Source: Georgfuchsia sp049276455
GTDB lineage: Bacteria > Pseudomonadota > Gammaproteobacteria > Burkholderiales > Rhodocyclaceae
Assembly (NCBI GenBank): GCA_049276455.1
Contig: JBASWL010000100.1
Location: 1-18,633, forward strand
Direction: 5' to 3'
Length of the DNA: 18,633 nucleotides
The first letter of the stretch is position 1. Each line of letters starts with the position of its first letter. Made by a program: the position numbers and the translations under genes. Below, piece after piece: positions 6,063 to 14,471 of this stretch. The notes under the pieces are model-generated. The model searched no databases, was not told the DNA's origin, and saw only the letters and a program-made list of their open reading frames with translations.

Positions 6063-6829
6063 GTTCGGGCAAGGATAAAGTAGGTATCGTAGGTCAGAGG
6101 CAGCCCGTGCGACGTGCGCATGCGCTCAATGTTGTCGACAAAGCGCCGCCAGGCGGCCTTGCCCATCAGGCCGGGCCGTCGATTTTTCGCTACGACGTGG
6201 TTGGCGCCAAGTTCTCGTACGCTTGCCAGCAGCGAACGCAGATCGGGAAAATGGCGCTGTATTCCCACACGACGCAGCGTTAGCAGGTTGAAGTTGGCAC
6301 TGCCCAGCGTCGCGCGCAAGTGTGCTTCATCGATGAAATCGTTGGTATGGCGAAACTCGTCGATACCGACGAAGGCGCGACGCAGTTCGGCAAAGGTGTC
6401 CGGCCCCAGCGTAGTGGCGGCAAGATGGCCGCCGGGCTGCAGCACCCGCCGAAATTCCTGCACCACGTGATACGTATCGCACCATTGCATGGCGAGGTTG
6501 CTCCACACCAGGCCGACAGAGGCATTTGCCAGGGGCAAGGCTTCAATATCGCCACATACGATGCTCTGATGTGATGCAGTCGCAAGACTAAGCAACATGG
6601 GCTCGGCAAAATCGAGCGCGATCGTTTGCGCCATGGGCCAGCGTCTGGTGATCAATTGCAGGCCGTGGCCGGTGCCGCAACCCGCATCGAGCACGCGAGT
6701 TGGCAAGGAATCCATTTGGCATTCTGCCAGCAAACGTTCGCCCGCCTCGCGCTGAAAATCCGCTACCGCGTCGTAATGTGCCGCAGCACGCGCGAAGGCG
6801 CTTCTCACCAGCAGCTTTTCCGGCTTCAT
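6059..6829 (-). CDS. bioC: Malonyl-ACP O-methyltransferase BioC
   Basis: BioC uses S-adenosylmethionine to methylate the free carboxyl of malonyl-ACP, so that fatty-acid synthesis can build the pimeloyl chain of biotin. The protein has 256 residues. The methyltransferase motif I is at about 46-54 (VLDAGCGTG), the acidic end of strand 2 follows in TIALDFAEPML, and IEALPLANASVGLVWSNLAMQW gives motifs II-III. The N-terminus (VRSAFARAAAHYD) carries the R.FxxAAxxYD pattern typical of BioC. Its ATG overlaps the bioH stop and its stop overlaps the bioD start, each by 4 bases. BioH, which removes the methyl group at the end of chain building, is encoded directly upstream, so the start and finish of pimelate synthesis are cotranscribed. 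Confidence 0.96.
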   Translation of the reverse strand: MKPEKLLVRSAFARAAAHYDAVADFQREAGERLLAECQMDSLPTRVLDAGCGTGHGLQLITRRWPMAQTIALDFAEPMLLSLATASHQSIVCGDIEALPLANASVGLVWSNLAMQWCDTYHVVQEFRRVLQPGGHLAATTLGPDTFAELRRAFVGIDEFRHTNDFIDEAHLRATLGSANFNLLTLRRVGIQRHFPDLRSLLASVRELGANHVVAKNRRPGLMGKAAWRRFVDNIERMRTSHGLPLTYDTYFILART

Positions 6830-7587
6830 TCGAGCATTCCGGCAAAACGTCGCACGCTGTCGACAAAGCGCGCCGGATCGGAAGCGAACGGCGCATGGGC
6901 GCTGCCACCGAATACTTCGAGCCGCGCGGCGGGCAGGGCCATCATCAACCGCTCTGCCGCAGCGAGCGGCATCAACGGGTCGGCATCGCCATGCACCAGC
7001 AGCACGGGCTGCCGCACGGTATCGAGCAGGGGCCGCAAATCGCTTTGCGCAAGCAGGTCGAGGCTGGCCAGCAGCGCGGCATCGTTCGCTGTCGGCGTGT
7101 CATCGCCGCGCAGGTAGCGCTGCGCCACCAGAGGCTGCGTGGCACCCTGATGTATCTGACTGGCAAAACGCTTAAGTAACTGTGCGCTATCGGACACCAA
7201 TGCATTGCGAAATTCATCCAGTTGCATTGTGGGCATGGCATCAGTCCAGCCTTCGCGGGTCACAAAACTTGCAGTTGCCCCGACCAGCACCAGGCGCGCG
7301 ACGAGACGCGGATAGCGCGCGGCGCAGACCAGGCAGGCCATGGCGCCCAGCGACCAACCACAGAGCATGGCGCGTGGCGGCAGGGTTGCTGCCAACTCAT
7401 CGGCGACTGCCTCGATAGTGTCGGCTTCGAGTGGCGGACTATCGCCATAGCCGGGCAGGTCGACGCGATTCACGGTGAAATGCTCACCGAGCGCCTGCGC
7501 AATATTGCCTAGCGCGCCGCTGCCCAGTCCCCAGCCATGCACCAGCGTCAGGTTGGGGCCATCGCCACTGGTATGGGTCGCGAGCAT
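6826..7587 (-). CDS. bioH: Pimeloyl-ACP methyl ester carboxylesterase BioH
   Basis: BioH hydrolyses the methyl ester of pimeloyl-ACP and so ends chain elongation. The 253-residue protein is an alpha/beta hydrolase: the oxyanion-hole motif HGWG at residues 17-20, the nucleophile elbow GWSLG with Ser79, the acid HGDADPLMP with Asp203, and the base AHAPF with His231. I chose ATG 7587, two bases after the bioF stop codon (TGA 7592-7590), with AAGGAAAA as ribosome site. An in-frame GTG at 7593 would overlap that stop and add two residues. The frame stays open much further upstream (to 8160), but that part is the shadow of bioF. The gene overlaps bioC by 4 bases. Confidence 0.95.
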   Translation of the reverse strand: MLATHTSGDGPNLTLVHGWGLGSGALGNIAQALGEHFTVNRVDLPGYGDSPPLEADTIEAVADELAATLPPRAMLCGWSLGAMACLVCAARYPRLVARLVLVGATASFVTREGWTDAMPTMQLDEFRNALVSDSAQLLKRFASQIHQGATQPLVAQRYLRGDDTPTANDAALLASLDLLAQSDLRPLLDTVRQPVLLVHGDADPLMPLAAAERLMMALPAARLEVFGGSAHAPFASDPARFVDSVRRFAGMLE

Positions 7588-7589
7588 CG

Positions 7590-8753
7590 TCACATTTTCC
7601 TTAATGCGGAAACGAGTGCTGCCACATTGTCCTGACTGTGTGCGGCCGAAAGGCAGATGCGCAACCTTGCACTGCCATGCGGCACGGTGGGCGGACGGAT
7701 CGCGGGTACCCAGATGCCTTGCGCTTCCAGAGCGGCAGAAAGCTCGAGTGCGCTCTGGTTGCTGCCGACAATCAGCGGCTGGATCGGCATTTGCGAATCC
7801 GTGAGTTGCCAGCCGTGCCGTACGGCGAGGGGCGCCAGTTCCTGTCTTAATTGGGCGATCAGCGCATGCAAATGTTTGCGCCGTGCATCGCCTGCCGCGA
7901 TCAGTTCGAGGCTTTTCAGCAAGGCGCAGGATACGGCGGGAGGATGCGCAGTGGTGAATATTGCGGTACGGCTGCGCTGTTGCAGCCATTCGATTACCGT
8001 CGCAGCGCCTGCAACAAAGGCGCCGGCGACGCCTGCGGCCTTGCCCAGCGTGCCCATGTAGATAATGCGGGGCGATAGTGGCAGGCCGAAATGCGACAGG
8101 CTGCCGCGTCCCTGCTGGCCAAGCACACCGAAGCCATGGGCATCGTCGATGACCAGCCATGCATCGTGGGTTTCGGCCAGCGCATACAGCTTGTCGAGCG
8201 GCGCAATATCGCCATCCATGCTGAACACGGCATCGGTCAGGATCAGCTTGTGTTTCGCCGTACTCTGCGTCAGCAGCTTTTCCAGCGCCGCCACATCGTT
8301 GTGCGCATAGCGCTTGTGCTCAGCACCGGATGACAGTGCGGCATCGATCAGCGAGGCATGATTGAGACGATCGGCAAACACCGCATCGTCGCGTCCCAGC
8401 AGCGCCGGCACGATGCCGAGGTTGGCCATGAAGCCGGTGGAGAACAGCAGCGCGCGCGGCAGGCCGACAAATTGCGCCAGCGCTTCTTCGAGTTGCTGAT
8501 GCGGCCGCAGATGGCCACTCACCACATGCGCGGCGCCGCTGCCCGCACCCCAGCTTTGCGCGCCTGCGCACAGCGCGGCAACGATCTGCGCATCGTTGGC
8601 GAGGCCGAGATAATCGTTGCTGCAAAAAGCCAGCATTTCGCGGCCATCAACCGTCAGCTGGGTGCCGCAGGGGGAATCGATGATGCGACGGCGACGGCGC
8701 AGACGCTCCTGATCCAGCGCGGCAAGCTTGTCTTCCAGCTCCAGCCAGATCAT
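7590..8753 (-). CDS. bioF: 8-amino-7-oxononanoate synthase BioF
   Basis: BioF is a PLP enzyme that condenses pimeloyl-ACP (or -CoA) with L-alanine to give 8-amino-7-oxononanoate. Its 387 residues match the usual length. The family core is complete: SNDYLGLA near 45, GSGAAHVVSGH at about 71-81, DAHGFGVLG at 204-212 with the Asp that holds the PLP ring nitrogen, and GTLGKAAGVAGAF with Lys238 as the PLP Schiff-base lysine (Lys236 in E. coli). The start ATG overlaps the bioA stop by 4 bases, and bioH follows after a 2-base gap. It is the second gene of the biotin operon. Confidence 0.97.
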   Translation of the reverse strand: MIWLELEDKLAALDQERLRRRRRIIDSPCGTQLTVDGREMLAFCSNDYLGLANDAQIVAALCAGAQSWGAGSGAAHVVSGHLRPHQQLEEALAQFVGLPRALLFSTGFMANLGIVPALLGRDDAVFADRLNHASLIDAALSSGAEHKRYAHNDVAALEKLLTQSTAKHKLILTDAVFSMDGDIAPLDKLYALAETHDAWLVIDDAHGFGVLGQQGRGSLSHFGLPLSPRIIYMGTLGKAAGVAGAFVAGAATVIEWLQQRSRTAIFTTAHPPAVSCALLKSLELIAAGDARRKHLHALIAQLRQELAPLAVRHGWQLTDSQMPIQPLIVGSNQSALELSAALEAQGIWVPAIRPPTVPHGSARLRICLSAAHSQDNVAALVSALRKM

Positions 8754-10090
8754 GCCGGCACTACAGTGTTGAGTGTATCGATCACGCCCTGCGCCAGCCA
8801 GGCGCTGCTCTCGTCATCGAGCACATAAGGCGGCATCAGGTACACCGTGTTGCCGATCGGACGCAGCAGCAATTCATGTTCGAGTGCGGCCGCTGAGAAA
8901 CGGCGCGAGAAGTCGGCTGGCGCATCCGCGACATCAAAGGCCCAGATCATGCCGCGTTGCCTGAAATGACGCACGTGTGGATGTGCCTGTAGCGGCAATA
9001 ATTTTTCGGTGAGCAAGGCTGCGCGTTTTTCATTGGCGGCCAGCACATTGTCTTCATCGAAGATGTCGAGCACGGCCAGGGCAGCACAACAGGCGAGCGG
9101 ATTGCCGGAGTAGGAATGCGAGTGCAGGAAACCGCGCGCTGTCGAGTCGTCGTAGAAGGCCTGATAGATGGTGTCGGTGCACATCACGATCGAAAGTGGC
9201 AGATAGCCGCCGGAAATGCCTTTCGACAGACAGAGGAAATCGGGCCGGATCTGTGCCTGCTCATGGGCGAAGAAGGTACCGCTGCGACCGCAACCGACCG
9301 CAATTTCGTCGCAGATCAGATGCACCTCGTGGCGGTCGCACAGGGCGCGTGCCAGGCGAAGGTACTCGGGGTCATACATGACAAAGCCATTGGCGCACTG
9401 GACCAGCGGTTCGACGATCAGCGCGGCAATGTTTGCGTGCTCGCGTTGCAGCACTTTTTCCAGCGCTGCTGCCGCACGGCGGGCGACATCTACGGCTGTC
9501 TCGCCGCTGCTGGCGCAACGGGCATCGGGCGAAGGGACGGTGCGAATGGCACGCAGCAGCGGTGCATAGGCATCGCGGAAGATCGGCACATCGGTGACTG
9601 ACAACGCGCCAATGGTTTCGCCGTGATAGCCGCCTTCAAGGCAGAGGAACTGTTGTTTCTCGGAGTGACCGAGATTGCGCCAGTAGTGATGGCTCATCTT
9701 CAGCGCGATCTCGGTTGCGCTGGCGCCGTCGGAGGCATAGAAGCAATGCCCGAGGGCGCCTTCGGTCAGCCTTGAGAGCCGCTCGGAAAGCGCGACTACC
9801 GGCTCATGCGTACATCCGGCGAGCATGACGTGTTCCAGCGTTTCCATCTGCTCGGAGAGGGCGGCGTTTATGCGCGGGTTGGCGTGGCCGAACAAATTGA
9901 CCCACCAGGAACTGATGGCGTCGAAATAGCGCTTGCCATCGGCGTCATAAAGCCAGGGGCCCTGTCCGCGCACAATCGGCAGCAAGGGCAATTGCTCGTG
10001 CTGCTTCATCTGCGTGCATGGGTGCCAGACGGCAGCCATGCTGCGTGTCAGCAAGGCGTGCGGGTTCCTCGAAAAACGCGGAGAATGCAT
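8750..10090 (-). CDS. bioA: Adenosylmethionine-8-amino-7-oxononanoate aminotransferase BioA
   Basis: BioA transfers the amino group of S-adenosylmethionine to 8-amino-7-oxononanoate, giving 7,8-diaminopelargonate. The protein has 446 residues. The N-terminal WHPCTQM (22-28) is a BioA hallmark, then SSWWVNLFGHANP, FYASDGASATEIALK, the Asp loop DEIAVGCGRSG (261-271), and LSKGISGGYLPLS with the PLP lysine Lys290. It is the first gene of the operon, and its stop overlaps the bioF start by 4 bases. No good ribosome site precedes the ATG at 10090; a palindrome lies 16 bases upstream and may affect expression. I see no BirA-type operator in the 220-base divergent gap, so biotin control by BirA is not supported here. 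Confidence 0.96.
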   Translation of the reverse strand: MHSPRFSRNPHALLTRSMAAVWHPCTQMKQHEQLPLLPIVRGQGPWLYDADGKRYFDAISSWWVNLFGHANPRINAALSEQMETLEHVMLAGCTHEPVVALSERLSRLTEGALGHCFYASDGASATEIALKMSHHYWRNLGHSEKQQFLCLEGGYHGETIGALSVTDVPIFRDAYAPLLRAIRTVPSPDARCASSGETAVDVARRAAAALEKVLQREHANIAALIVEPLVQCANGFVMYDPEYLRLARALCDRHEVHLICDEIAVGCGRSGTFFAHEQAQIRPDFLCLSKGISGGYLPLSIVMCTDTIYQAFYDDSTARGFLHSHSYSGNPLACCAALAVLDIFDEDNVLAANEKRAALLTEKLLPLQAHPHVRHFRQRGMIWAFDVADAPADFSRRFSAAALEHELLLRPIGNTVYLMPPYVLDDESSAWLAQGVIDTLNTVVPA

Positions 10091-10096
10091 GAATGG

Positions 10097-10121
10097 AAAA
10101 GTAAAACAGCCTTGAAGGCTG
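10097..10121 (-). promoter_or_regulatory. Palindrome and T-rich tail in the bioA leader, possible attenuator
   Basis: CAGCCTT (10107-10113) and AAGGCTG (10115-10121) form a near-perfect palindrome. Read on the minus strand it is followed by TTTTACTTTT, so it looks like a weak intrinsic terminator placed 16 bases before the bioA start. It could attenuate the operon, hinder the ribosome, or be a protein-binding site. No competing antiterminator stem is obvious to me. Confidence 0.35.
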
Positions 10122-10220
10122 GCGTTGGGCGATTTTACACTGCGTTTTTCTTACCCCAGACTGTCATGCGTAGCAGCGGCAGGCAATGGATGAAAATTTG
10201 CCCTCTTGCGCCGGATCATA

Positions 10221-10234
10221 CTGACTCAAATCAA
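10221..10234. promoter_or_regulatory. FNR/Anr-like box in the bioA-pta divergent region
   Basis: CTGACTCAAATCAA matches the FNR consensus TTGAT-N4-ATCAA at 8 of 10 defined positions (mismatches at positions 1 and 5). It lies about 79 bases before the TTG start of the phosphotransacetylase fusion gene, a sensible place for oxygen control of acetate metabolism. No strong -10 box is found at the matching distance, so this remains a weak candidate. Confidence 0.25.
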
Positions 10235-10312
10235 TCCCGCCATAAGTAATCATTGTGATTGCTTTGCATAAGTTGCAGAATCAATACTCTGTCCGTATGA
10301 GGGAATATCGTT

Positions 10313-11791
10313 TTGAATACCAGTAACTCCGGAGAGGATGACAGCCTCGTCGTCGAAAACCGCACCTACGACGAAATCAAGCCCGGCGACAGCGCCAGCC
10401 TGTCGCGCACCCTGCGACCGGAGGATATCCAGACCTTTGCCATCATGTCAGGCGACAACAGCCCGACCTTTCTCGATCCCGACTATGCCAGGACCTTTGC
10501 TTTCGGCGAGGTCATTGTCCACGGCATGTGGCCCGGCGTACTGATCAGCACGGTGCTCAGCAACCGCTTGCCCGGCCCGGGCACCATCTATATCGACCAG
10601 TCGATTCATTTCTCGCGTCCGGTGAAGATCGGCGACACCGTTACCGCGACCGTCACCTGCCAGCGCAAGTTCGATCACAACCGCCACATCATTTTCGACT
10701 GCGTTTGCCATAACCAGAATGGCGCTGAAGTCATCCGCGGCAGCGCCGAAGTCAAGGCGCCCAAGGACAAGGTACGGCGCGCCGCCATGCCGCTGCAGGA
10801 AATCCGGCTCGCACAGACCCGGCTGTCGCGCTACGAACATCTGCTGACCATCACGCAAGGTCTGGCGCCGATCCGCATGGCCGTGGTTCACCCCTGTGAT
10901 ACCGAATCACTCAAGGGCGCGCTCGAAGCGCGCGATCGCAACCTGATCATCCCGGTACTGGTCGGCCCCCTGGATAAAATCCGCTCCATCGCCGAGCAGC
11001 AGGGCTTCGAGCTGGCCGGCTGCGACCTGGTCAATGCGCCGCACAGCCATGGTGCCGCTGAAACCGCAGTGCAACTTGTGCGCGAAGGCAAAGCCGAGGC
11101 ATTGATGAAGGGCTCGCTGCATACCGACGAACTGATCGCCGCTGTGGTAGACAAGACGCTTGGCCTGCGCACCGCGCGCCGCATCAGCCATGTCTTCGTC
11201 ATGGATGTGCCGAGTTACCCGCGACCGCTGCTGATTACCGACGCGGCGATCAATATCGAGCCGACGCTGGAGGACAAGGTCGACATCTGCCAGAACGCCA
11301 TCGATCTGGCGCACATGCTCAAGATCGCCCAGCCCAAGGTCGCCATTCTCGCCGCGGTGGAAATGGTCAACCCGAAAATGCGCGCCACGCTCGACGCCGC
11401 CGCGCTGTGCAAGATGGCCGACCGCGGCCAGATCACGGGCGGCATTCTCGACGGCCCGCTGGCTTTCGACAACGCCATCTCGCTGGTGGCGGCCAAGACC
11501 AAGGGCATACATTCACTGGTCGCCGGGCAGGCCGATATCCTGCTGGTGCCCGATATCGAATCGGGCAACATGCTGGCCAAGCAGCTCGAATACCTGGCCG
11601 ATTCGCTCTCGGCCGGCATTGTGCTTGGTGCCAAGGTGCCGATCGTGCTTACCTCGCGCGCCGACACGGCGGAATCGCGTGCCGCCTCGACCGCGATCGC
11701 CGTAGTGATGGCCCACGCCAGGCGCAAAGCAGTGCCGAAAGCCGAGAGCCGACAAAACAATGTGATATTCGGTGCGCCCCAGGTACGCTGA
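10313..11791 (+). CDS. MaoC-like hydratase / phosphate acetyl(butyryl)transferase fusion protein
   Basis: The 492-residue protein has two domains. Residues 20-145 are a MaoC-type hot-dog domain (LRPEDIQTFAIMSGD, FGEVIVHGMWPGVLIS, GDTVTATVTCQRK). Residues 180-470 are a phosphate acetyl/butyryltransferase (GLAPIRMAVVHPCD, ALMKGSLHTDELIAAVV, ISHVFVMDVPSYPRPLLITDAA, GILDGPLAFDNAIS, LLVPDIESGNMLAKQLEYL). The second domain converts acyl-CoA and phosphate to acyl phosphate, and acetate kinase follows 32 bases downstream to make ATP from it. In the hot-dog domain the usual GDxNPxH is GDNSPTF: the catalytic Asp48 is present, but the His position is Phe53, so hydratase activity is doubtful. I accept the TTG start at 10313 because GAGGGAA stands at the right distance and no ATG is in frame nearby. 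Confidence 0.92.
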   Translation: MNTSNSGEDDSLVVENRTYDEIKPGDSASLSRTLRPEDIQTFAIMSGDNSPTFLDPDYARTFAFGEVIVHGMWPGVLISTVLSNRLPGPGTIYIDQSIHFSRPVKIGDTVTATVTCQRKFDHNRHIIFDCVCHNQNGAEVIRGSAEVKAPKDKVRRAAMPLQEIRLAQTRLSRYEHLLTITQGLAPIRMAVVHPCDTESLKGALEARDRNLIIPVLVGPLDKIRSIAEQQGFELAGCDLVNAPHSHGAAETAVQLVREGKAEALMKGSLHTDELIAAVVDKTLGLRTARRISHVFVMDVPSYPRPLLITDAAINIEPTLEDKVDICQNAIDLAHMLKIAQPKVAILAAVEMVNPKMRATLDAAALCKMADRGQITGGILDGPLAFDNAISLVAAKTKGIHSLVAGQADILLVPDIESGNMLAKQLEYLADSLSAGIVLGAKVPIVLTSRADTAESRAASTAIAVVMAHARRKAVPKAESRQNNVIFGAPQVR

Positions 11792-11823
11792 CCTCGCGTC
11801 CGGCCCGACTCTCACGACAACGT

Positions 11824-13077
11824 ATGGATGCGATTCTCACTCTCAACGCAGGCTCATCATCGATCAAGTTTGCACTTTTTGCCAACGTCGATGTGCTGCC
11901 GGAACAACCCGAGATCAGCGGCCAGATCGACGGTATCGGCGCCAGCCCGCATATCAAGGCCAGCGACAAGGATGGACGCACGCTGGATAACGTGGACATA
12001 CCCGCCGATGGAAACCGTGAGCGGCAGCATCATGCAGCGCTTGGTTTTCTTGTCGACTGGCTGCATGCGCACGAAGCCGGATGGCGCATCGTTGCGGTCG
12101 GTCACCGTGTCGTGCACGGCGCGGACAGGTATTCACTGCCGGAGCTGATTGACGATGCATCGCTTGACGTGCTGCGCGGCTTCATTCCCCTCGCACCGCT
12201 GCACCAGCCGCACAATCTGGCCGGCATCGACGCATTGCGTGCGGCGCTGCCCGGCGTGCCGCAAATCGCCTGTTTCGATACCGCCTTCCATACCACGCAA
12301 CCCCGACTTGCCAGCGCATTTGCGCTGCCGCGCCGCATCAGCGCGCAAGGGGTTCGCCGCTACGGTTTTCACGGCCTTTCCTACGAGTACATCGCTGGCA
12401 AGCTGCCGCAATACCTTGGCGACCGGGCTGAAGGCCGGGTCATCGTTGCTCATCTTGGCAATGGTGCTTCTATGTGCGCCATGAAACAGCGCGCCAGCAT
12501 TGCCACGACGATGGGCTTTAGCGTGCTTGACGGCTTGGTGATGGGTACGCGCAGCGGCACTATCGATCCCGGCGTGCTGCTTTATCTGCTGCAGTCTGAG
12601 CATATGGATGCAGATGCGCTGGCTAATCTGCTCTACAAGGAATCCGGATTGCTTGGGGTTTCCGGTCTGTCGCAGGACATGCGTGCCCTGCTTGCCTCAG
12701 ACACAGAAGAAGCAAGGGAAGCCGTTGATTTGTTCTGCTATCGTGTCGTGCGCGAGATCGGCTCACTGGCTTCTGCGCTGGGCGGACTCGATGCGCTGGT
12801 ATTTACCGGCGGCATCGGCGAACATGCTGCTCCGGTGCGTGAGCAGATATGTCTCGACAGTCATTGGCTCGGCATTGAGTTAGACAAAGCCGCAAATCTG
12901 GCTGACGCCAAACGCATCTCCAGCATGAAGAGTCAGGTTGATGTACTCGTGCTGCCGACCAACGAGGAATGGGTCATTGCGCGGCATGCCGTGAAACTGG
13001 CTGACACTTGTCGAATATCCCCAGACCTTATCCCTCGGTGCCAACCAATTGCGCGCAAAGGCAGGCCAATCTGTTGA
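11824..13077 (+). CDS. ackA: Acetate (propionate/butyrate) kinase
   Basis: The 417-residue protein transfers phosphate between acetyl phosphate and ADP. Family motifs are complete: LNAGSSSIKF at 7-16, GHRVVHG at 93-99 with Arg95, the catalytic FDTAFH with Asp152, RRYGFHGLSYEYI, VIVAHLGNGASMCAM, MGTRSGTIDPG with Arg243, VFTGGIGEHA and PTNEE near 379-383. The ATG at 11824 gives the normal N-terminus; the frame stays open upstream only as a shadow of the preceding gene. The last 20-25 residues (TCRISPDLIPRCQPIARKG) go beyond where most acetate kinases end and are Arg/Pro-rich, perhaps read-through into former non-coding sequence. It forms a two-gene unit with the phosphotransacetylase fusion. 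Confidence 0.95.
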   Translation: MDAILTLNAGSSSIKFALFANVDVLPEQPEISGQIDGIGASPHIKASDKDGRTLDNVDIPADGNRERQHHAALGFLVDWLHAHEAGWRIVAVGHRVVHGADRYSLPELIDDASLDVLRGFIPLAPLHQPHNLAGIDALRAALPGVPQIACFDTAFHTTQPRLASAFALPRRISAQGVRRYGFHGLSYEYIAGKLPQYLGDRAEGRVIVAHLGNGASMCAMKQRASIATTMGFSVLDGLVMGTRSGTIDPGVLLYLLQSEHMDADALANLLYKESGLLGVSGLSQDMRALLASDTEEAREAVDLFCYRVVREIGSLASALGGLDALVFTGGIGEHAAPVREQICLDSHWLGIELDKAANLADAKRISSMKSQVDVLVLPTNEEWVIARHAVKLADTCRISPDLIPRCQPIARKGRPIC

Positions 13078-13183
13078 TTTAACGTCAATTAACCTGCGCT
13101 GAAAGTTGCTGTATCGGCGCTTCGGTTCCGTATTTTCGTCACCATTCTTCCAACCAGCCCTGAGAGCTTTACGCGGCGGGCCT

Positions 13184-13189
13184 TATAAT
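13184..13189 (+). promoter_or_regulatory. -10 box of the hemA operon promoter
   Basis: A perfect TATAAT lies 29 bases before the hemA ATG. Transcription would start near 13196, giving a leader of about 22 bases. No good -35 box is seen at 16-18 bases upstream, so the promoter may need an activator or rely on its -10. Confidence 0.45.
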
Positions 13190-13217
13190 CCCTGTTTCTC
13201 CCCATTTCTTATTGCCG

Positions 13218-14471
13218 ATGCAGGTTTTTGCTCTCGGGATCAGCCATCACAAAGCTCCGCAAGCCGTGCGTGAGCAGTTGGCGTTCGACGTTAACGGATT
13301 GCCGACAGCGCTGCATGACCTGACCCGTCAGCATTCCGTGCGCGAAGCGGCGATTCTTTCCACCTGCAACCGTACCGAAATTTACTGCGCCGCAGATAGC
13401 GCTTCTACCGTAGCCGACTGGCTCAAGCGCTATCGTTCACTACCGGTGACATCCATCGAACCTTATCTCTACGTGCACCCGCAGCGTGAAGCGGTATGTC
13501 ACATGTTTCGCGTTGCCAGCGGCCTTGATTCGATGGTCATTGGCGAGCCGCAGATTCTCGGCCAGATGAAGCAGGCCGCGCGCGTGGCCGATGAGGCCGG
13601 TACCTTGGGCACTTTGTTGAACAAACTGTTCCAGAGCACTTTTGCCGTGGCGAAGGAAGTTCGCACTACCACGGCAATTGGTGAGAACACGGTGTCGATG
13701 GCAGCAGCAGCGGTACGCCTTGCCGGACGCATTTTCGAAAGTGTTGGTGAACAGTGCGTACTGTTCATTGGTGCCGGTGAAATGATTGAGTTGTGCCTCT
13801 CCCACTTCGCCGCCGAAAAACCGCGCCGCATCACCATCGCCAATCGCACCGTGGCGCGGGCCGAAACCCTGGCGCAGAAATACAACGCCGATACGCTGCT
13901 GCTCGAAGAAGTGGGCGAACGCCTCGCCGATTACGACATCGTCGTTTCCTGTACGGCCAGTCCTTTGCCGATCATCGGCCTCGGCATGGTCGAGCGCGCG
14001 CTTAAAGCCAGGCGTCATCGGCCGATGGTGCTGGTTGATCTGGCGATTCCGCGCGATATCGAGAGTGAAGTCGGCGAACTCGACGATGCCTTTCTCTACA
14101 AGCTTGATGATCTCAGCGAATTTGTCGCCGAGGGGATGGAGTCGCGTCAGGCGGCAGTGGCAGAGGCAGAGACGATCATCGCCAGCCGCGTTGATGGCTT
14201 CCTGCACTGGGTTGATGCACGAACAGCAGTGCCGACCATCAAGGCCCTGCGTGAAGCTGCGGAAAATACACGTCGCGCCGAGGTGGAACAGGCTCTGCGT
14301 CACCTCGCGCGCGGCGATGATCCAGCCAAGGTGCTGGAAATGCTGTCGCATGGTCTTACCAACAAGCTGATGCATTCGCCGACGCAATTGCTCAATCGTG
14401 CAGACAGCAGCGAACGTGATCAGCTTGCGCAATTGGTTGCCCGCATTTATGCGCTCAAGCCAAGCGATTGA
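13218..14471 (+). CDS. hemA: Glutamyl-tRNA reductase HemA
   Basis: HemA reduces glutamyl-tRNA to glutamate-1-semialdehyde with NADPH, the first committed step of the C5 route to heme. From ATG 13218 the protein has 417 residues. The catalytic Cys50 is in LSTCNRTEIYCA, and the substrate domain has GLDSMVIGEPQILGQMK. The NADPH domain starts at VLFIGAGEMIELC, followed by ITIANRT, VVSCTASPLPI and VLVDLAIPRDIE. The C-terminal dimerisation helices include TNKLMHSPTQLL. An in-frame TTG two codons earlier is possible, but ATG gives the normal start MQVFALGISHHKAP. Its stop overlaps the prfA start by one base. Early Lys and degradation signals for heme control are not obvious. Confidence 0.97.
   Translation: MQVFALGISHHKAPQAVREQLAFDVNGLPTALHDLTRQHSVREAAILSTCNRTEIYCAADSASTVADWLKRYRSLPVTSIEPYLYVHPQREAVCHMFRVASGLDSMVIGEPQILGQMKQAARVADEAGTLGTLLNKLFQSTFAVAKEVRTTTAIGENTVSMAAAAVRLAGRIFESVGEQCVLFIGAGEMIELCLSHFAAEKPRRITIANRTVARAETLAQKYNADTLLLEEVGERLADYDIVVSCTASPLPIIGLGMVERALKARRHRPMVLVDLAIPRDIESEVGELDDAFLYKLDDLSEFVAEGMESRQAAVAEAETIIASRVDGFLHWVDARTAVPTIKALREAAENTRRAEVEQALRHLARGDDPAKVLEMLSHGLTNKLMHSPTQLLNRADSSERDQLAQLVARIYALKPSD

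Noticed and set aside
6826..8160. 444-residue minus-strand frame as one protein
   Set aside because: Only the part from 7587 downwards resembles BioH. The rest is the shadow of bioF in another frame, with an Arg/Ala-rich random composition.
11407..13077. 556-residue frame as an N-terminally extended acetate kinase
   Set aside because: The first 139 residues overlap the phosphotransacetylase gene in another frame and resemble no domain. The acetate kinase N-terminus begins at ATG 11824.
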